Positions 27,865 through 40,200 of a stretch of 64,000 nt of DNA are shown piece after piece. Position numbers and translations under genes: made by a program. The stretch comes from Campylorhamphus procurvoides (taxonomy: Eukaryota > Chordata > Aves > Passeriformes > Dendrocolaptidae): assembly GCA_013396655.1 (NCBI GenBank), contig WBMV01002681.1, positions 434,001 to 498,000 of the forward strand. Direction: 5' to 3'. Under the pieces are notes generated by a model that did not search any database, was not told the origin of the DNA, and worked only from the letters and a program-made list of their open reading frames with translations. Positions within the stretch are counted from its first letter, which is position 1, and every line of letters begins with the position of its first letter.

Positions 27865-27872
27865 TATTTATA
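27865..27872 (-). promoter_or_regulatory. LTR TATA box
   Basis: TATTTATA on the + strand is TATAAATA on the minus strand, in the expected U3 position upstream of the LTR's polyadenylation signal. Any transcript would run antisense to AGMO. Whether it is active is unknown. Confidence 0.7.
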
Positions 27873-28086
27873 GGGCTTCACAGCCTATAGGATTCAAGGG
27901 GAAGGGTTAACAACAGACCAATCAGAGGGGGTTTCAGATAGCCTGGCCAAGGCTTGCATACTAATTAGGAAAACAAAGGGTCTGGGGAAGGAGAAGGGTA
28001 ACTCAGGGTTTACAATACAGGAAAAAAGCCTCAGGTTTAAAAGGCACTTTGGTTGGTTACTTCATCTTCACAGGCTTAGTGTTACA

Positions 28087-28092
28087 AATTGG
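28087..28092. repeat. Target-site duplication, right copy (AATTGG)
   Basis: Immediately right of the LTR and identical to 27707-27712. The CR1 sequence resumes directly after it with GGTTGTCCAGCCTGG. Confidence 0.92.
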
Positions 28093-28450
28093 GGTTGTCC
28101 AGCCTGGGGAAGAGAAGTTGACCTACTGCAGCCCTTCAGTACCTGAAGGGGGGCCTGCGAAAAAGATGGAGAGGGATTGTGTCTGAAGGCATGTAGTTAT
28201 AGGACAATGGGTGAATGACTTCAAACTGAAAGAGAGTTTAGATTAGATATAAGAAAGAAATTATTTACTGAGAGGGTAGTGAGACACTAGAACAGGAGCT
28301 GTGGATGCCCCATCCCTAGAAGTGTTCAAAGCCAGGTTGGATGGACTGTGAGTAACCTCGTCTAGTAGAAGGTGTCATTGGCTGTGACAGGAGTGTTGGA
28401 ACTTAGATGATCTTTAAGGCCCCTTCCAACCCAAACCATTCTATATGATT

Positions 28451-30793
28451 TCTTTTATCCCCTCTTCCATTGACTCAACATATGAATATTTTGCAGGAAC
28501 ACATATTATTCATAGTTGATTTCTTTGTGAGGAACATTTGGCTATGAGTAAGCATATAGTAATATTCAAAGGAAGAAGTGTATGCAGATCTTTTAAGTGT
28601 CTGAGTTGATTTTTAATTGTCTGAAACTTTGTACAGATGATAAATGAGTTGAGAGTGGTCACCAAAGAACAGACATGCATAAACAAATATGTGTTCAAGG
28701 AATTAAACAAAAAAAAATAAATTAAAAGTATGCCAGAAAGCAGGGTACCTTTACTGTGAATACATATACACGCATCTCTCAATTTTTATTTTTTTTTTCA
28801 TTTTCAGTTAAGCAGGCTATCTTCCTTTCTCTTTTTTTGCAAGATCTTTGTCGGTGCTTCTGTGGTAAGTTTCCAGAGATGGTTCTATTATTTTTTGGCT
28901 GGTCTTTGAGTTTCCAAAATGGTATAACTATTAGCTCTTCTACAATGACAAGCAATTGAAATCTTGAGTTGCATTTTGGAGGAAGTCTGGATTCACAGTC
29001 TGATCCAAGACTCCATCAGGTTCACTGTCCAGGGATCCCTGCACCTACTGGTACTGTTTGCGCTGAAACTGACACCACTTGCCATCACACTAGAGAAGAG
29101 CAAGTCAGTCATCTGTATCCAGCAGAATGATTGTAGTACTTTAAGCAGCAGCTTTCAGGTGAGGCATCCAGCTTTCCTATCTAAGGTACAGATCTTGGGA
29201 CTGCAGGGGAATGATAAAGCATAGAATAGTTTCTTTGACAGTTATCTTAAGTTCAGAACAGTGCCTGCCCTTCTGGGCATCCACACCTTTCCCTATGAAT
29301 GTGTTAATGCATAAAACCACTCTCTGAACTTCATGCCTGACTGTCAGGTGTTTCTGTGCTCACAGTTGTTAGGACTGTATTTTTATAGCTAGCTCTAAAT
29401 ATCTGTGCTGGGAAAAGCAGGGGTTAGAAGGAAAACTAAGCAGATGACAGAGCCAAGGATGACAGTCCACTTAACTTGTTTTACAGTCCCAGCCAAAAAC
29501 TAACCCAGTGAGCTGAATTACCCTGCTGAGTATTGTCATGAGTGCCAGAGTGAGCAGCCATGTGGGTGTACAGGAGGACAGAGGGGAAGAGCAGTCAAAG
29601 CGGGAACTTGTGATCATCACTTTGCTTAGAGCAAACAGCCAGATGGGCTTTGCCGTGTGGTCTGACTTCTCCCTGGAGCTCTGCTCCGCTTCCCACAGAA
29701 AACATTTCCTTTCCTTGCCTCCAGACACAAGCTAAAACAGGACTTTCCACTTTGGGTGAATCCAGTACAGCCAGGGTGGCACAAGGAGAATCCCTATGGG
29801 GCTGGAATTGCATGTCCTTCTGTAAACACTCATATTTACATTATGTTTCATGGACACACACTATTCAGCACTGCCAGGAGAATCACCAGGTCTGCAGAAA
29901 GAGCTCTTGGCTTCCCACAGCTGCAACAGGCGAGTGCTAAGCCCAGGTACCACTGGCAGAGATGAAGCATCGCCACCTCCTTTGAGGGCTTTGGAGGAGG
30001 CAAGGTCAGAAGAAAATATGTCTCAGGCTTTTGAGAGGTGCAAGTGTGTAGGTGAACCAAAACTGCTGATTGAAAAGAAACAGCGGCTAATTCACAGGGC
30101 TGGTAGAAAGAGGGGATGAAAATAGGGGATGGCAGGAGCTGTAGGAGAGTTCCAGATACCCAAATGTCTTTCTGTTTTGACCCTGTTTTCCATTTCCTCC
30201 AAGATACAGTTTCACTGGTTGCTAAACAATTCCACACTGATTGCTAAGATTTCCACAGAATTTCATTGGGGTTTTTATATTATTTGGTTTTTGAGTGAGG
30301 AAGAAAGGGATGGATTGGGTGTTTTGGGGTTTTTTATGTGGTTATTTTGGTTTGGTTTTTTCCCCTGTTTGTTTTCTGTCATTAAAAAAGCATCAATGAT
30401 TGTCTTGTTAGTCCATCAAAAATGTGCCGCTGGGGTTGTAATTCCCTGGCATCCTACTAGAGGGGAAGAGAGACAAATTCAGAATAAAAGCTCCATTGAT
30501 AAGCAGCAACTCTGATAGTGTGTTGCCATTTTCTCTTATCCTTAGTATGCTGCTGCAGAGTCAGCAGTTTTATTGTTTGACTTTATGTTCATGTAGAACT
30601 TCTGGACAAGGTGATTTCTAACACATCAAGTACATAAAATGTGGTTAAAGTTGTTTTTCTGTGCTGGCTTAAAATCACTTCGAGCTTGAAAACACTGTAC
30701 TATTCTGGTCCAATACTTTTTTAGGTGTTTATCTGAATCTGAAGTAAAATTATCGAGCGTGGTACACTGCGATGACAGTTTGTCCTAGATAAC
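28451..30793 (+). other. AGMO long intron between the nested CR1/LTR and the poly-G gap
   Basis: From about 29000 to 30120 the base composition is more balanced and open frames overlap on both strands. None has a recognisable domain, and their overlap on opposite strands argues against coding. A GT-rich tract lies at 30317-30376. Confidence 0.7.
30317..30376. repeat. T/G-rich low-complexity tract
   Basis: Irregular runs of T and G such as TTTTGGGGTTTTTT and TTTTGGTTTGGTTTTTT. Simple-repeat class. Confidence 0.8.
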
Positions 30794-30840
30794 GGGGGGG
30801 GGGGGGGGNNNNNNNNNNNNNNNNNGGGGGGGGGCGGGGG
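30794..30840. repeat. Poly-G tract containing an assembly gap (17 N)
   Basis: G runs at 30794-30808 (15), 30826-30834 (9) and 30836-30840 (5) flank 17 unknown bases at 30809-30825. The true length of the G homopolymer is unresolved. The run could form a G-quadruplex, and such sequence often stalls polymerases. Confidence 0.97.
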
Positions 30841-33800
30841 ATGTGGAGTGTGGCTACAGGGTTGTCTTCTGTGACAAGATGCTAGAAGCTCCCCGCCATG
30901 TCTGACACAGCCAGTGCCGTCCAGCTCCAAGATGAATCCACTTCTGTCCAAGGATGAGCCAGTCAGTGGCAACAATAGTGCCTCTGGAATAAATAAAAAG
31001 AGGGAAAAATAGGTGTGAAGGAAGTTGTTTTAAGTTTTAGTTTTTTCATTATCCTTCTCTCATTTTGAATCATAATAAAATTCAACTACGTTGCCTGAGC
31101 TGAGTCTGGTTTGCCCGTGACACTAATTAGTGAGTGATCTCTCCCTGTCCATGTCTCAACCCACAAGGCTTTTGTTATATTTTCTCTTCCCTGTCCAGCT
31201 GAAGAGGCGAGTGACAGACTGGCTTTGGTGGGCACCTGCCATCCAGCCACTGTCAACATAACCCGGAAACAAATCATTTTAATTCTGCAGGGGGTGGAAT
31301 GTTGACTTGTCAATGTAAAATTTTAAGAGTGTATGGAATAGCCTCTGGCCAGGTGCAGGAAACATCAGCAGATGGTGGTACCCTTACACATTGTTACCAT
31401 TGCATTTTTTAAAATTATTTTCTGCTTTAGCTCTCAAGGGAGGAGAAGCACTTAGTTTGTTTGCTGTATATTTGTATTTAAAATGCTTGATGTAAAATTA
31501 AACTTAGCAGAATGCAGGAAGTAACCTCAAATATGACTCAAAAGATGTGTAAGTAGCCATAATTATTTCACATTTAAAATATATCATTGAAGAATTAAAG
31601 AATTGCAAAATAACCCTTTTTCCAAGCAGATTTTCGTTAAAAAAAACCCAAACAACAAAACAATGTAAGCACAAAAAGCATTTAACTTTAGATTTCTAGT
31701 AGGTGCTGTTACTATATTCATTCTCACAACATATGAGAAAAGCCTCCTCACAAACATAGAATATGTATTTCTAGTGCCCCAGCAGAATAGAATAAATAAA
31801 TCTGGTTTTTGTTAGCAATGTGTCTACTAGCTGTTTGAAAAAAACCCTAATATAAAGACACTCAGAAGGGAAATAAATATTTTATCTCTTTTTTTCTAAT
31901 TTAAAGTTGAAAAGAAAAGTACAGTTTCTTCCGTCTGTAATAAATTCAGATTTCCTAGAAGGACACACAGATTCTTTTGCACTTATCTTTCAATTTTGTA
32001 TTCAATAACTCTTCAAAAACACAAGACATCCTAAAATACTATGTATACAGAACATAATAAAAACCTTTCCTTTACAACCAGGTATTTGTTATTTCTGAGT
32101 AGTCCAAAAGCAGAGATGTGAGGAATTATTCTTCCTAGGAAGATAGGATCTCTGGTATAACCATTTGTAAGAATGGAAAGGTTTTCTGTTTCAAGCCTCT
32201 CTTGCTTTTATATCACTCCAATCTCTTCTGCTAAAGTTGCAAAGTAATGAACGTTGTTTAGTGCTGACTGGTGGGTTTTGGAGGCAGACAGAATACTGTG
32301 ATCCTTAGAAGACGCTGGGGTTGTAAGAAGACGTAATGAGGGATCAGACTGGAGCAAATCTTGCAAAAAGTTGTTTGAGTCATTCAGATTTGAGAAGAAA
32401 GCTGACACTATATTTTCTTACATCAGACAACAGAGCTGGTCTGTGCCATCTCCAGAACTATGACCATGCAGATGATACGCAAAGGAAATGTCTTCTGTTC
32501 GAAGCTGCATGAAATTTCAGTTTGTCATGTTTGTACTCCCAGTAAAATGACCAAGTATTTAATTGCTAACTCAGACTTGTTTTACTCCTCTACAACAGAT
32601 ATCCTGGCTATTTTTGCCAGCCTACAAAACACCTTTTGTTTTTTGGCAGAGGAAGTCTGTACTGCACAATCTGCTGAGACAGAAAGCTAAAAAGGTCCAG
32701 CTCCTTTCATTTTCCTGGGAGTCTCTGGGTTTGCATCTGTCCTCACAGAAGGACTGGAGGACTTGGCCAGAAATCCCACAACTGTGGAAAGATTCTGGAG
32801 GAACAGGCTGTGAGGACAAGCAGGGTCTCCTGGGAACAGCAGCACTGGGCCCCTCTGCATTCAGATGGCTTTTCCCACTGCCCAGGGTACCTGTTTGGAA
32901 AAGTCCATCTTCTAGAGTGTCTTCCCACTTGAACTGGCATATAAACTGTTTATCTGTTGCCTGATTAGGGGAAAGACTGCAGCAGATTCAGACTTCATTC
33001 CACATGCAGAGGATTATCTGTGACTTTGGGGAGGACAGTTCATGCCCAGCCCTGTTTCCAGGGTGTTTCCAGCCACACCAAGTATTTTCTAGTGAAGTCC
33101 CAGGAGCACAGTATTGTGCAGGAACAGGATGAATTTATTTGCCAGTATGTGGATTTAGAGACTGATCACATCGGAAAATCTTGGTCATGACCTTGGATAT
33201 AATAGATATAATTTCTGTATGTATCCACACTATATATATACACATATATTCATGTTACCTGTGTATGTATAACGTGTACAGTTCCTGTGAATTGCATGTA
33301 TCTAATTCAGGATAAGAAAGACAACACTGAGCCTATGTCACTATTTTTCTCTTACACAAGGCTTAAAATTTTGATAGTACTGCTTGATTGAATTCAGCTA
33401 TAGCCAATTTTGCAAATAAAAAGTAAATTTTTCCAGTTTTTTAGGCAAGCCCATAGAAAAAATGTTGAGAAAGGAAATTGTATCTGGCAAGTTAAAGCAG
33501 CCTGGATTGATATTCTTTACTTCACTACAACATACACCCACACAAACTTTGAACTCCATTGCATCCTAAATTCCTGCTGGCTGCATTTCCAAAGATTGAA
33601 ATTATTTCTAATAAATGAAGTCATCAGCCAGCTTTTCCCTCTGAATTCTAAAATAAATGGTGTGACCTTTAGTTACCAGTTTCCAAAATTAATAAATGAA
33701 TCATAAGAAGACATACTTTATTCTTGTTTATAATTTGAAAATGTTGGCCCTTGTGTTTAGGATTTTTTTTTCGTTATTCACAATTTCATTATTATAAATG

Positions 33801-34516
33801 TGGGAAAAGTTCCTAGTGGGAAAAGAACGCAGCAGATACATACACAGATCCCAAAGCCAACCCCCGCATTGCAATTTTCCTATTGCCCCACATCTGGAAT
33901 GTTTAACTTGCAAACCCAACCATAACAAGAATTATTGTGAAGCAAGTAAAAAGTTTGCATTTACTAGAAGAAAGGAGTTAAGCCTCATAACGACTTTTTT
34001 TTTTTCCTTTACGTGAAGCCACATTTTTTCTTAAAGGTAAAGAAAAAGAAAAGATGTGCTAAGTTTTAACCTAACCCAGGAAGTTAAGCCCTGCTAATGA
34101 GGGCTCACGCTCACGCAGCTGGCTTATAATCAGGACTGACTGTACTCCACATTGTCTTGCACACATATCCAATTTTTTTCTTCTTTTAAACATTCAACAA
34201 TATGTTGCAGCTGGAACATGGTGATTTTTTCAGTTCATAGCTCATATGTAGTGAATACCATAGAGAAGCGTAAGTTGAAAAAGGGGTTTTTGGATTGGAG
34301 AATTTGACTTTTATCTTCCATTAGACATAATTCAGAATTTCTCTGCTAATACTTGGATGGAGTAAAGCAAGACCAAAATAAAAATAACTCACCTAAAATG
34401 ATTATATATTTCAAAGTAGGCTACAATCAGCAGCATGAAAAAAAGGGTTCCATCTATCCCTTACATAACTCAGATGAATTTAGTAAATATAGTGCTTAGA
34501 TGATTTTCTGGTTCTG

Positions 34517-34581
34517 TGCAGGGTTGGACTTGATGGTCCTTGTGGGTCCCTTCAAACTTGACATATTTTGTGATTCTGTGA
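34517..34581 (+). mobile_element. CR1 3'-end fragment
   Basis: GCAGGGTTGGACTTGATGGT, then GGGTCCCTTCAAACTTGACA and TTGTGATTCTGTGAT, match the last ~65 bases of avian CR1, including its octamer-like tail. The insertion is severely 5'-truncated. Confidence 0.85.
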
Positions 34582-35918
34582 TCCTCCTTTCATAATTTCT
34601 AACTTAACAATTAAGAGTTATTATGCCTGTGGAAACCTTTGGAAACCTGATATGTCTGAAATCCTGTTCGTAGATTTTGTACAAATTGACAAAATGTAGT
34701 TCATTACAGGTATCACAAGTGAGTTCATGTGTCCATGAGCTATGAAAGAATGTATAAAAAGTGTGAATCTACAGTTCAACAGTAATTTTTTGTAATACTT
34801 TAGCTTACTTTAATAACTAAACTCTAATATAACATCCATTATAGGATGACATGAGCCTGATCCAACAATCTTACAGTCTTTGTAAAAAAAAAGATTAAAT
34901 TGATTCAATTTCCATTTTCCATGGTCAAAGTTATGGATGGAAAAATTACACAAAAATTCCATGAGACCATAACCACCAAGTTACATGTTTTCAAGGCTGA
35001 TACTGCCAAGCAGAGATTTGAGTCTAGCCAAAGGTAAACTCCATCCTGCATGAGTAAAGAAATGGAAGATCTACAAGCTGACAAAAAAGGAAAGTTTCTC
35101 AGCAACAGTAAATAAACCCACAAAGACCCACTGCATTTCTAAATACTAGCACCTGGGTAGGCATTAACTGAAAGGTTTGATTATATAAGTATAACAATGG
35201 TGATTATAAGCAAGAAATAGAATCAAGAGAAAGAAGACATGGATCAATATCAAGGCACATTGATCACTGAGGGAGACAAAGGCAGAGCTTTATGACCTCA
35301 CTAATTCTGAAGTTGAATCAATTATTACCAAGAAGTAAATTATTACAGGTAAGATCTCCACAGCTACAGAATAATCTTTCTATTAACTGCTGATGAATTT
35401 GAATGAGTTATTTTGTTAAAAAATGGAATGATTCCTGACTACTATAGCTAGATGTATAACATGTGTTAAGCACAAGTCTTTCAGATGTGTGCAATGAAAG
35501 CATCGTTCATGGAACAGCTCCCAAACAAGAGTATGCTATCTTGAGAACTTAAATCCTACCACTCCCAAAGTGATCAGATAAGTATGAAGAATGATTGAAC
35601 CCTTCTCTCTATGTGCTCCCGTTGCCAGTCTGTAAAAGAAGGCTGTAAATTGTGGGTGGACATGCGATTAGCGTATCAAATGAACACTGGAATTTTCTCA
35701 ACATCTGAAGTTCAAAATATCCAGTGTTCAGGATTAAGATGTTCACAGCAAATTACTCCCTTTAGTGAGAAACATAGGATCTTTTTCAAAATAAGTTGAG
35801 CTCACTAGCAGCCTCCTAAAGACATGCAATATATTGTATTAACCTTTCTGTCACTTCAGTAGTTCAGTTTCCAGATTTTTTTCATTTCATACAAATTCAT
35901 TGATTTTTGCATTTGATG

Positions 35919-36032
35919 TGGTTTGGGTGGTGTGGGGGTTTTTTTCTGTTTTTTTTTTGTTTGTTTGTATATCTTGTTGTTTTTTGTTGTTGGTTGGTTG
36001 GCTGGTTTTTGGTATTTGTTTTTTTTTTTTTC
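35919..36032. repeat. T/G-rich low-complexity tract
   Basis: About 110 bases of GGTTTGGGTGG, T runs, TTTG, TTGTTG and (GGTT)n units, ending in a 13-base T run. Simple-repeat class. Confidence 0.85.
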
Positions 36033-36633
36033 TAGTACAGTTTAACTGCACAGAGGCAGCTAAATAATTTAACAAAGACAATATTGGCTGTGCAATAAAC
36101 TTGGCCAAAATGCATGTCATTGTACCTATGGATGCTTAAAATGGTTGGGTGCAAAGTAGACATCTGTGAGTGGCACAAATTTCAAGTCATTTGATTTCCA
36201 GGTACTGAATCTGACACTTGATATCCAAGCATACCTGTGGTAACCACAAGCAGGATGGTGAAATTAAGGCATTTCCCTTTTCACTAGCTTTCCTCTTCAT
36301 TACTTCCGGACAGGTTGGTTGTCTTTTAGACATCTGAAACTGGTTTGTGCTGACAAAGAGGTTGAAAGCCACTAATATTATTGAGTATGCTTACCTTCCC
36401 ACTGTACTGTAGAAAAGGAGTCAAACTTCTGAGTCCTACAGAGGCTCGGCTTTCCCCGCTCAGTATGAGCATGTGATGTTGGAGATGAACCATGAGCTTC
36501 ACCACTTCATAATGCGTTTGCAGTATGCCCCAACAACCAGAAAATAAAAAATCCAAACGAATGTAAATCCTAAAATACTTGCTACTGTCTATGTATTTGA
36601 CGTCCCTTGCCTTGGGACACAAATTATCTGCCT

Positions 36634-36702
36634 TAAAAAAATCCAACAAAACAAAAAACCCTAATCAAACCTGCCAAAAAAATCCAACAAGCCCCCTTCC
36701 CC
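36634..36702. repeat. A/C-rich tract with a repeated core
   Basis: The core AAAAAAATCCAACAA occurs twice, about 40 bases apart, within A/C-rich low-complexity sequence, as if locally duplicated. Confidence 0.65.
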
Positions 36703-37179
36703 AAACTAATACTTATGGATTGGTTTACATTTTACAAAATTATAGTTGATTGTATCATATTACAAATATATTGGGAATTGTCAGTTTAGATATATGTACA
36801 TAGATTATGTGATACAGATAACATGCTGTTATTTGAATATAAATTGTTTATTGCCAAATATAGTGCCCTATCACACAAAAGCAAATAAAAAACTCAAAAT
36901 ACTTACCTAAAACTTAACAAGAACTTTCATTTTCTGTGCTCCACTTTCATGTTGTGCTTCATGTGTTATAAGCATAATAAGATTTACAGGAACAGTTCCT
37001 AACATGTCTAGTACATGTACCATACAAGTAGTGTTCGTGTGTTATTAGTTACCATACATCCTTCAAAATACTTCAAAATGTCAAGTCAAAGCTTGACAAA
37101 TTTAATTTATGTATTTTTAATTGTGGTTTTAAAATTTAATTTTGGTGTATTTTTTAGGCTTTTGTTATCTGTTATGGTG

Positions 37180-37203
37180 CAAGTTTGCAAGTTTGCAAGT
37201 TTG
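37180..37203. repeat. Three tandem 8-bp units (CAAGTTTG)
   Basis: Three exact head-to-tail copies of CAAGTTTG. A small expansion with no evident role. Confidence 0.9.
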
Positions 37204-40200
37204 ATTCTATAAGGTAATTCCAGGTCACTGCATCTGAATTTTCAATAATTTTCATGGTTTAAAGATGTTTAAAATTTTGAAAGGAAAATTTTGCCTCACT
37301 TAGGAATAATCCCTACAGGAGAGTTTTTGAAAACTTTACAGGCTGGTTGAAAGCCCCATGCACAGGAAAAAAAAGAAAATTGCTCATCCTTTCTGCAGCA
37401 GTGACAGCTTTGGCTTATATTAAAATTACGAATACACCCTTAAAATCACAGCCCAAAATCTGCTACTGGATTCTATTTGGAGATATAGCCATATGTTCAC
37501 AATTGCTTGCTATTATTAAAAAAAATATTATTTTGGCAACAATGTGTTTGCTCATTTTTGGTTGATCTTGATTAAGAGTTCAGGATACACAATGACAATG
37601 TCAAGCTGGGGGCAGTTCAGTCTTTTGGGGGTAATTTCTGTAGTTATGAAGACACTGGAAATGTTTAACATAAGGTTTTAATTTTTTACAGCAAATTTTG
37701 TCTCTAAAAAGCTCTAGTTCAGTAAATACTGAACTACATGAAGTTAGTAGAACTTTGATGCTGTGAGTTGTTTTAATTTTTGAATTATTAAAAAATTATT
37801 GAACAAATGAAGATAGCTATGCTTTATTTTCTGATGTGTCAGATTAGCATGAAACTTAGGAGTACTATTGTGTGTTTTGTTATCTGCAAATCTGTTATTG
37901 ACTTATGTCTTTGTTTATGTGGTTAACACAGAATTGGATTTCTTGGACATAGGCAAAATTTACAATGGAAGATATATACTTTACTTATTATTTTCTTTTT
38001 CTGTACACTTATTCAGTGTGGTGCCTTGTGGAAAACTGTACTCAGAATTTTAACTTTAAACAATAAAAATATTTTGATGTTGATTTTAGAAGAATATGTT
38101 CCCTTACAATTTTTCTTATTCTTAAAAAAAAAAAAAATTCTAGTCTTAGGAACCTCAGAAGCTTAATACTAAAGGTCCTTAAACCTTAGAGTTATTCCAT
38201 ATGTGCATCTCAATCTAAAGATTTTTACAAAAAAACCCCAACCATTTCAAATAGAGGGGTTTTTTTCCCCAAATTTAAATGTCAAAATTATCTGTGAAAA
38301 TGAAACTGATGAAATCAGCTAGTTTCTTAAAAACTGTGAAAGATGGCTATCAGTCAGTAGGACAAAGACTGCACCCGTGTAAGGATTAATTTGTTGCTGT
38401 GATCTCTGGGAAAGAAATCTAAGTGGAAGGCAGAAAATGAAGTCCCCTTTCTTTTTCCATGCATCTTTAAATAGATAAGTAGCATGTGGACATCAGTTTG
38501 ATCTCTGAAATGGAAATTGCATTCAGTAGAGTACACTGAAATGAGACTTTCAAAACAGCAATAAAAGGAGCTGTTGAATCTCCAGCGTAAGTGCAGCAAA
38601 GTGATGTCTCTAAACAGGTTAAGGCTGATTGAAGAACAGACCAGAAAGTTACTTTTCCTGCCTGTGCAAACTTTGGTGCTGCCATGGCTTAAGTACACGT
38701 TTGGGTTTCAGTCTTAAAAGTCTTTTGTAACCTAAATGCTTCTAGGCCATCAATACTGATGGAGTGTGAAGTCGGTTGATTACATTCAATTTCTGGAAGA
38801 GAGGGACTCTCTCTTTGGTCTTGCTTCAGTCTTCTAATCATTTCAAGCCCCACTCACTGTAAACTGTCTCTGAAGGGAGCAGCCCTGATCCTCCACTCCC
38901 TGTGACCCTGCACCCATTGCTTTGCCCACTGTGCAGGCCACCATTTGTGGAATTACACAAATCCAGAAGCACAGTCCTGCTGCCATCATTCGCCTCCTTT
39001 CACACCCTCCCCTATTGTTTTCTTCCCTTTTAAGTCGAGCTACAATCACACCCTGACTGCTGTGTTGCTCAGGTGTCCATCAGCCTTAAGCTGATCCAAT
39101 TTACTAATCCACTATAGTGCCAGTGAGATATTTTTAATTTTTCATAGGGGTAAGATCCAGAGATAAAGGAAATCTTGAACTACAGGTAATATAGTTACTT
39201 TTATTAATATCTCTGAATCATCTCATCTATCTAAAACTGTACATGTAATAGCCTTCAATACTGTTGTAGGAAATAAATGAAAGGTTTTTTTGCTTTAATT
39301 TTGATATCCATTGTATTATCTTTTGTATGAAGTGAACAGAGATCAAGATTTCAATTAATTACTAACTAGAACAAAGTCACAACATGTCTATGATAAATTT
39401 CGTTTTTAATGAAGAAGCATTAAGATATTTTTTAAATGATAAATGACTATTTAATCTGTATACATATAATGTTAAAAAATTGGGGCCCTTATATTGGGGC
39501 TTTAGTACTTATTATAAGTCTTCACACTCCTCCAGAATGCTATTCACCGGAGTGATTCATGTTAGCAAGATAATTTACACTTTTTACTTAATGTTGCTGT
39601 CCATGGGCAAACATGGTTGATCAGCTGGTTACCAGTGTAGCTTGTTAATATATATGCGGTTAATCAGCTTATAAGTGCACTTTATTTTTAATGGTTTCTT
39701 TGTTCTTAAGTTACATCCCAAGCCCCTTTCCTTCATGGCTCCCTCAGCAGTACTGAGACCAGACATAGCAAATACATAGCTGATGCTTATTTATAAAGAA
39801 TTTGATCTATCCCTTCTGCTCGCCCCTTGAAACGTCTTGCTTATGACCTCAACATTTTACTCAGTCAAGTCCTATAAAATTCTGTTTGTGGAAAGTACTT
39901 TTTATGGGAGAATGTAGTATAATTTTCCGTGTTTTTTGGTCATTGTCTTCACAATGACCATGGTAGATTTGGTTGCACAGATGTATTTGAGCTGAGAATT
40001 TTTCATGGCAGTTATGTAAGGCTGCCTTAATCACAAATGGCTTCCTCAGCTGTCCCTTGGCTGTGACCTATGACATCTTCACTCCTTTACTTCTAAACCC
40101 ATTTCCTAATAGAACCCAGCAGATCTTGTCTATGATAAATTGTAATTCTGAGTTGCAGCTGGAGATCTCATCAGATGTGCAGTATGTTCTGGAGCTCATT

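Larger units (their letters stand above)
27713..28086 (-). mobile_element. Solo LTR of an endogenous retrovirus, nested in CR1
   Basis: A 374-bp block begins TG and ends CA and is flanked on both sides by AATTGG (27707-27712 and 28087-28092), a 6-bp target-site duplication. Read on the minus strand it starts TGTAACACTAAGCC. It then has a TATAAATA box, an AATAAA signal about 14 bases after it, and a GC-rich 3' portion, which is the U3-R-U5 order of an LTR. No internal retroviral genes or primer-binding site are present, so recombination between two LTRs has probably removed the provirus body. Six-base duplications are typical of class II (beta/alpha-like, ERVK-type) elements. This class is inferred from the duplication length only. 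Confidence 0.92.
27531..28450 (+). mobile_element. Decayed CR1 LINE fragment, interrupted by a solo LTR
   Basis: The left part (about 27531-27712) reads like the CR1 ORF2 3' end, with CTGCCCTGGTGAGACCCCAC, then CTGGAGTGCTGCATCCA, and ACAAGGAAAGGCTGAGA near its end. The right part (28087 onward) continues with CAGCCTGGGGAAGAGAAG and CAGTACCTGAAGGGGG. It ends with CCCCTTCCAACCCAAACC and ATTCTATATGATT, the diagnostic avian CR1 tail. Removing the 374-bp LTR and one copy of the 6-bp duplication restores a continuous CR1 order. The element is 5'-truncated and carries no intact reading frame. CR1 is a non-LTR retrotransposon typical of birds and other reptiles. Its left boundary is approximate. Confidence 0.9.

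Noticed and set aside
29471..30237. Several overlapping open frames on both strands
   Set aside because: Frames on opposite strands overlap the same bases, none has a domain, and locally higher GC lowers stop frequency. The most likely explanation is chance.
32208..32408. Minus-strand 66-codon frame with balanced, Ser/Leu-rich composition
   Set aside because: It starts with GTG, has no internal Met and no family resemblance. Not enough to call a gene or pseudogene.
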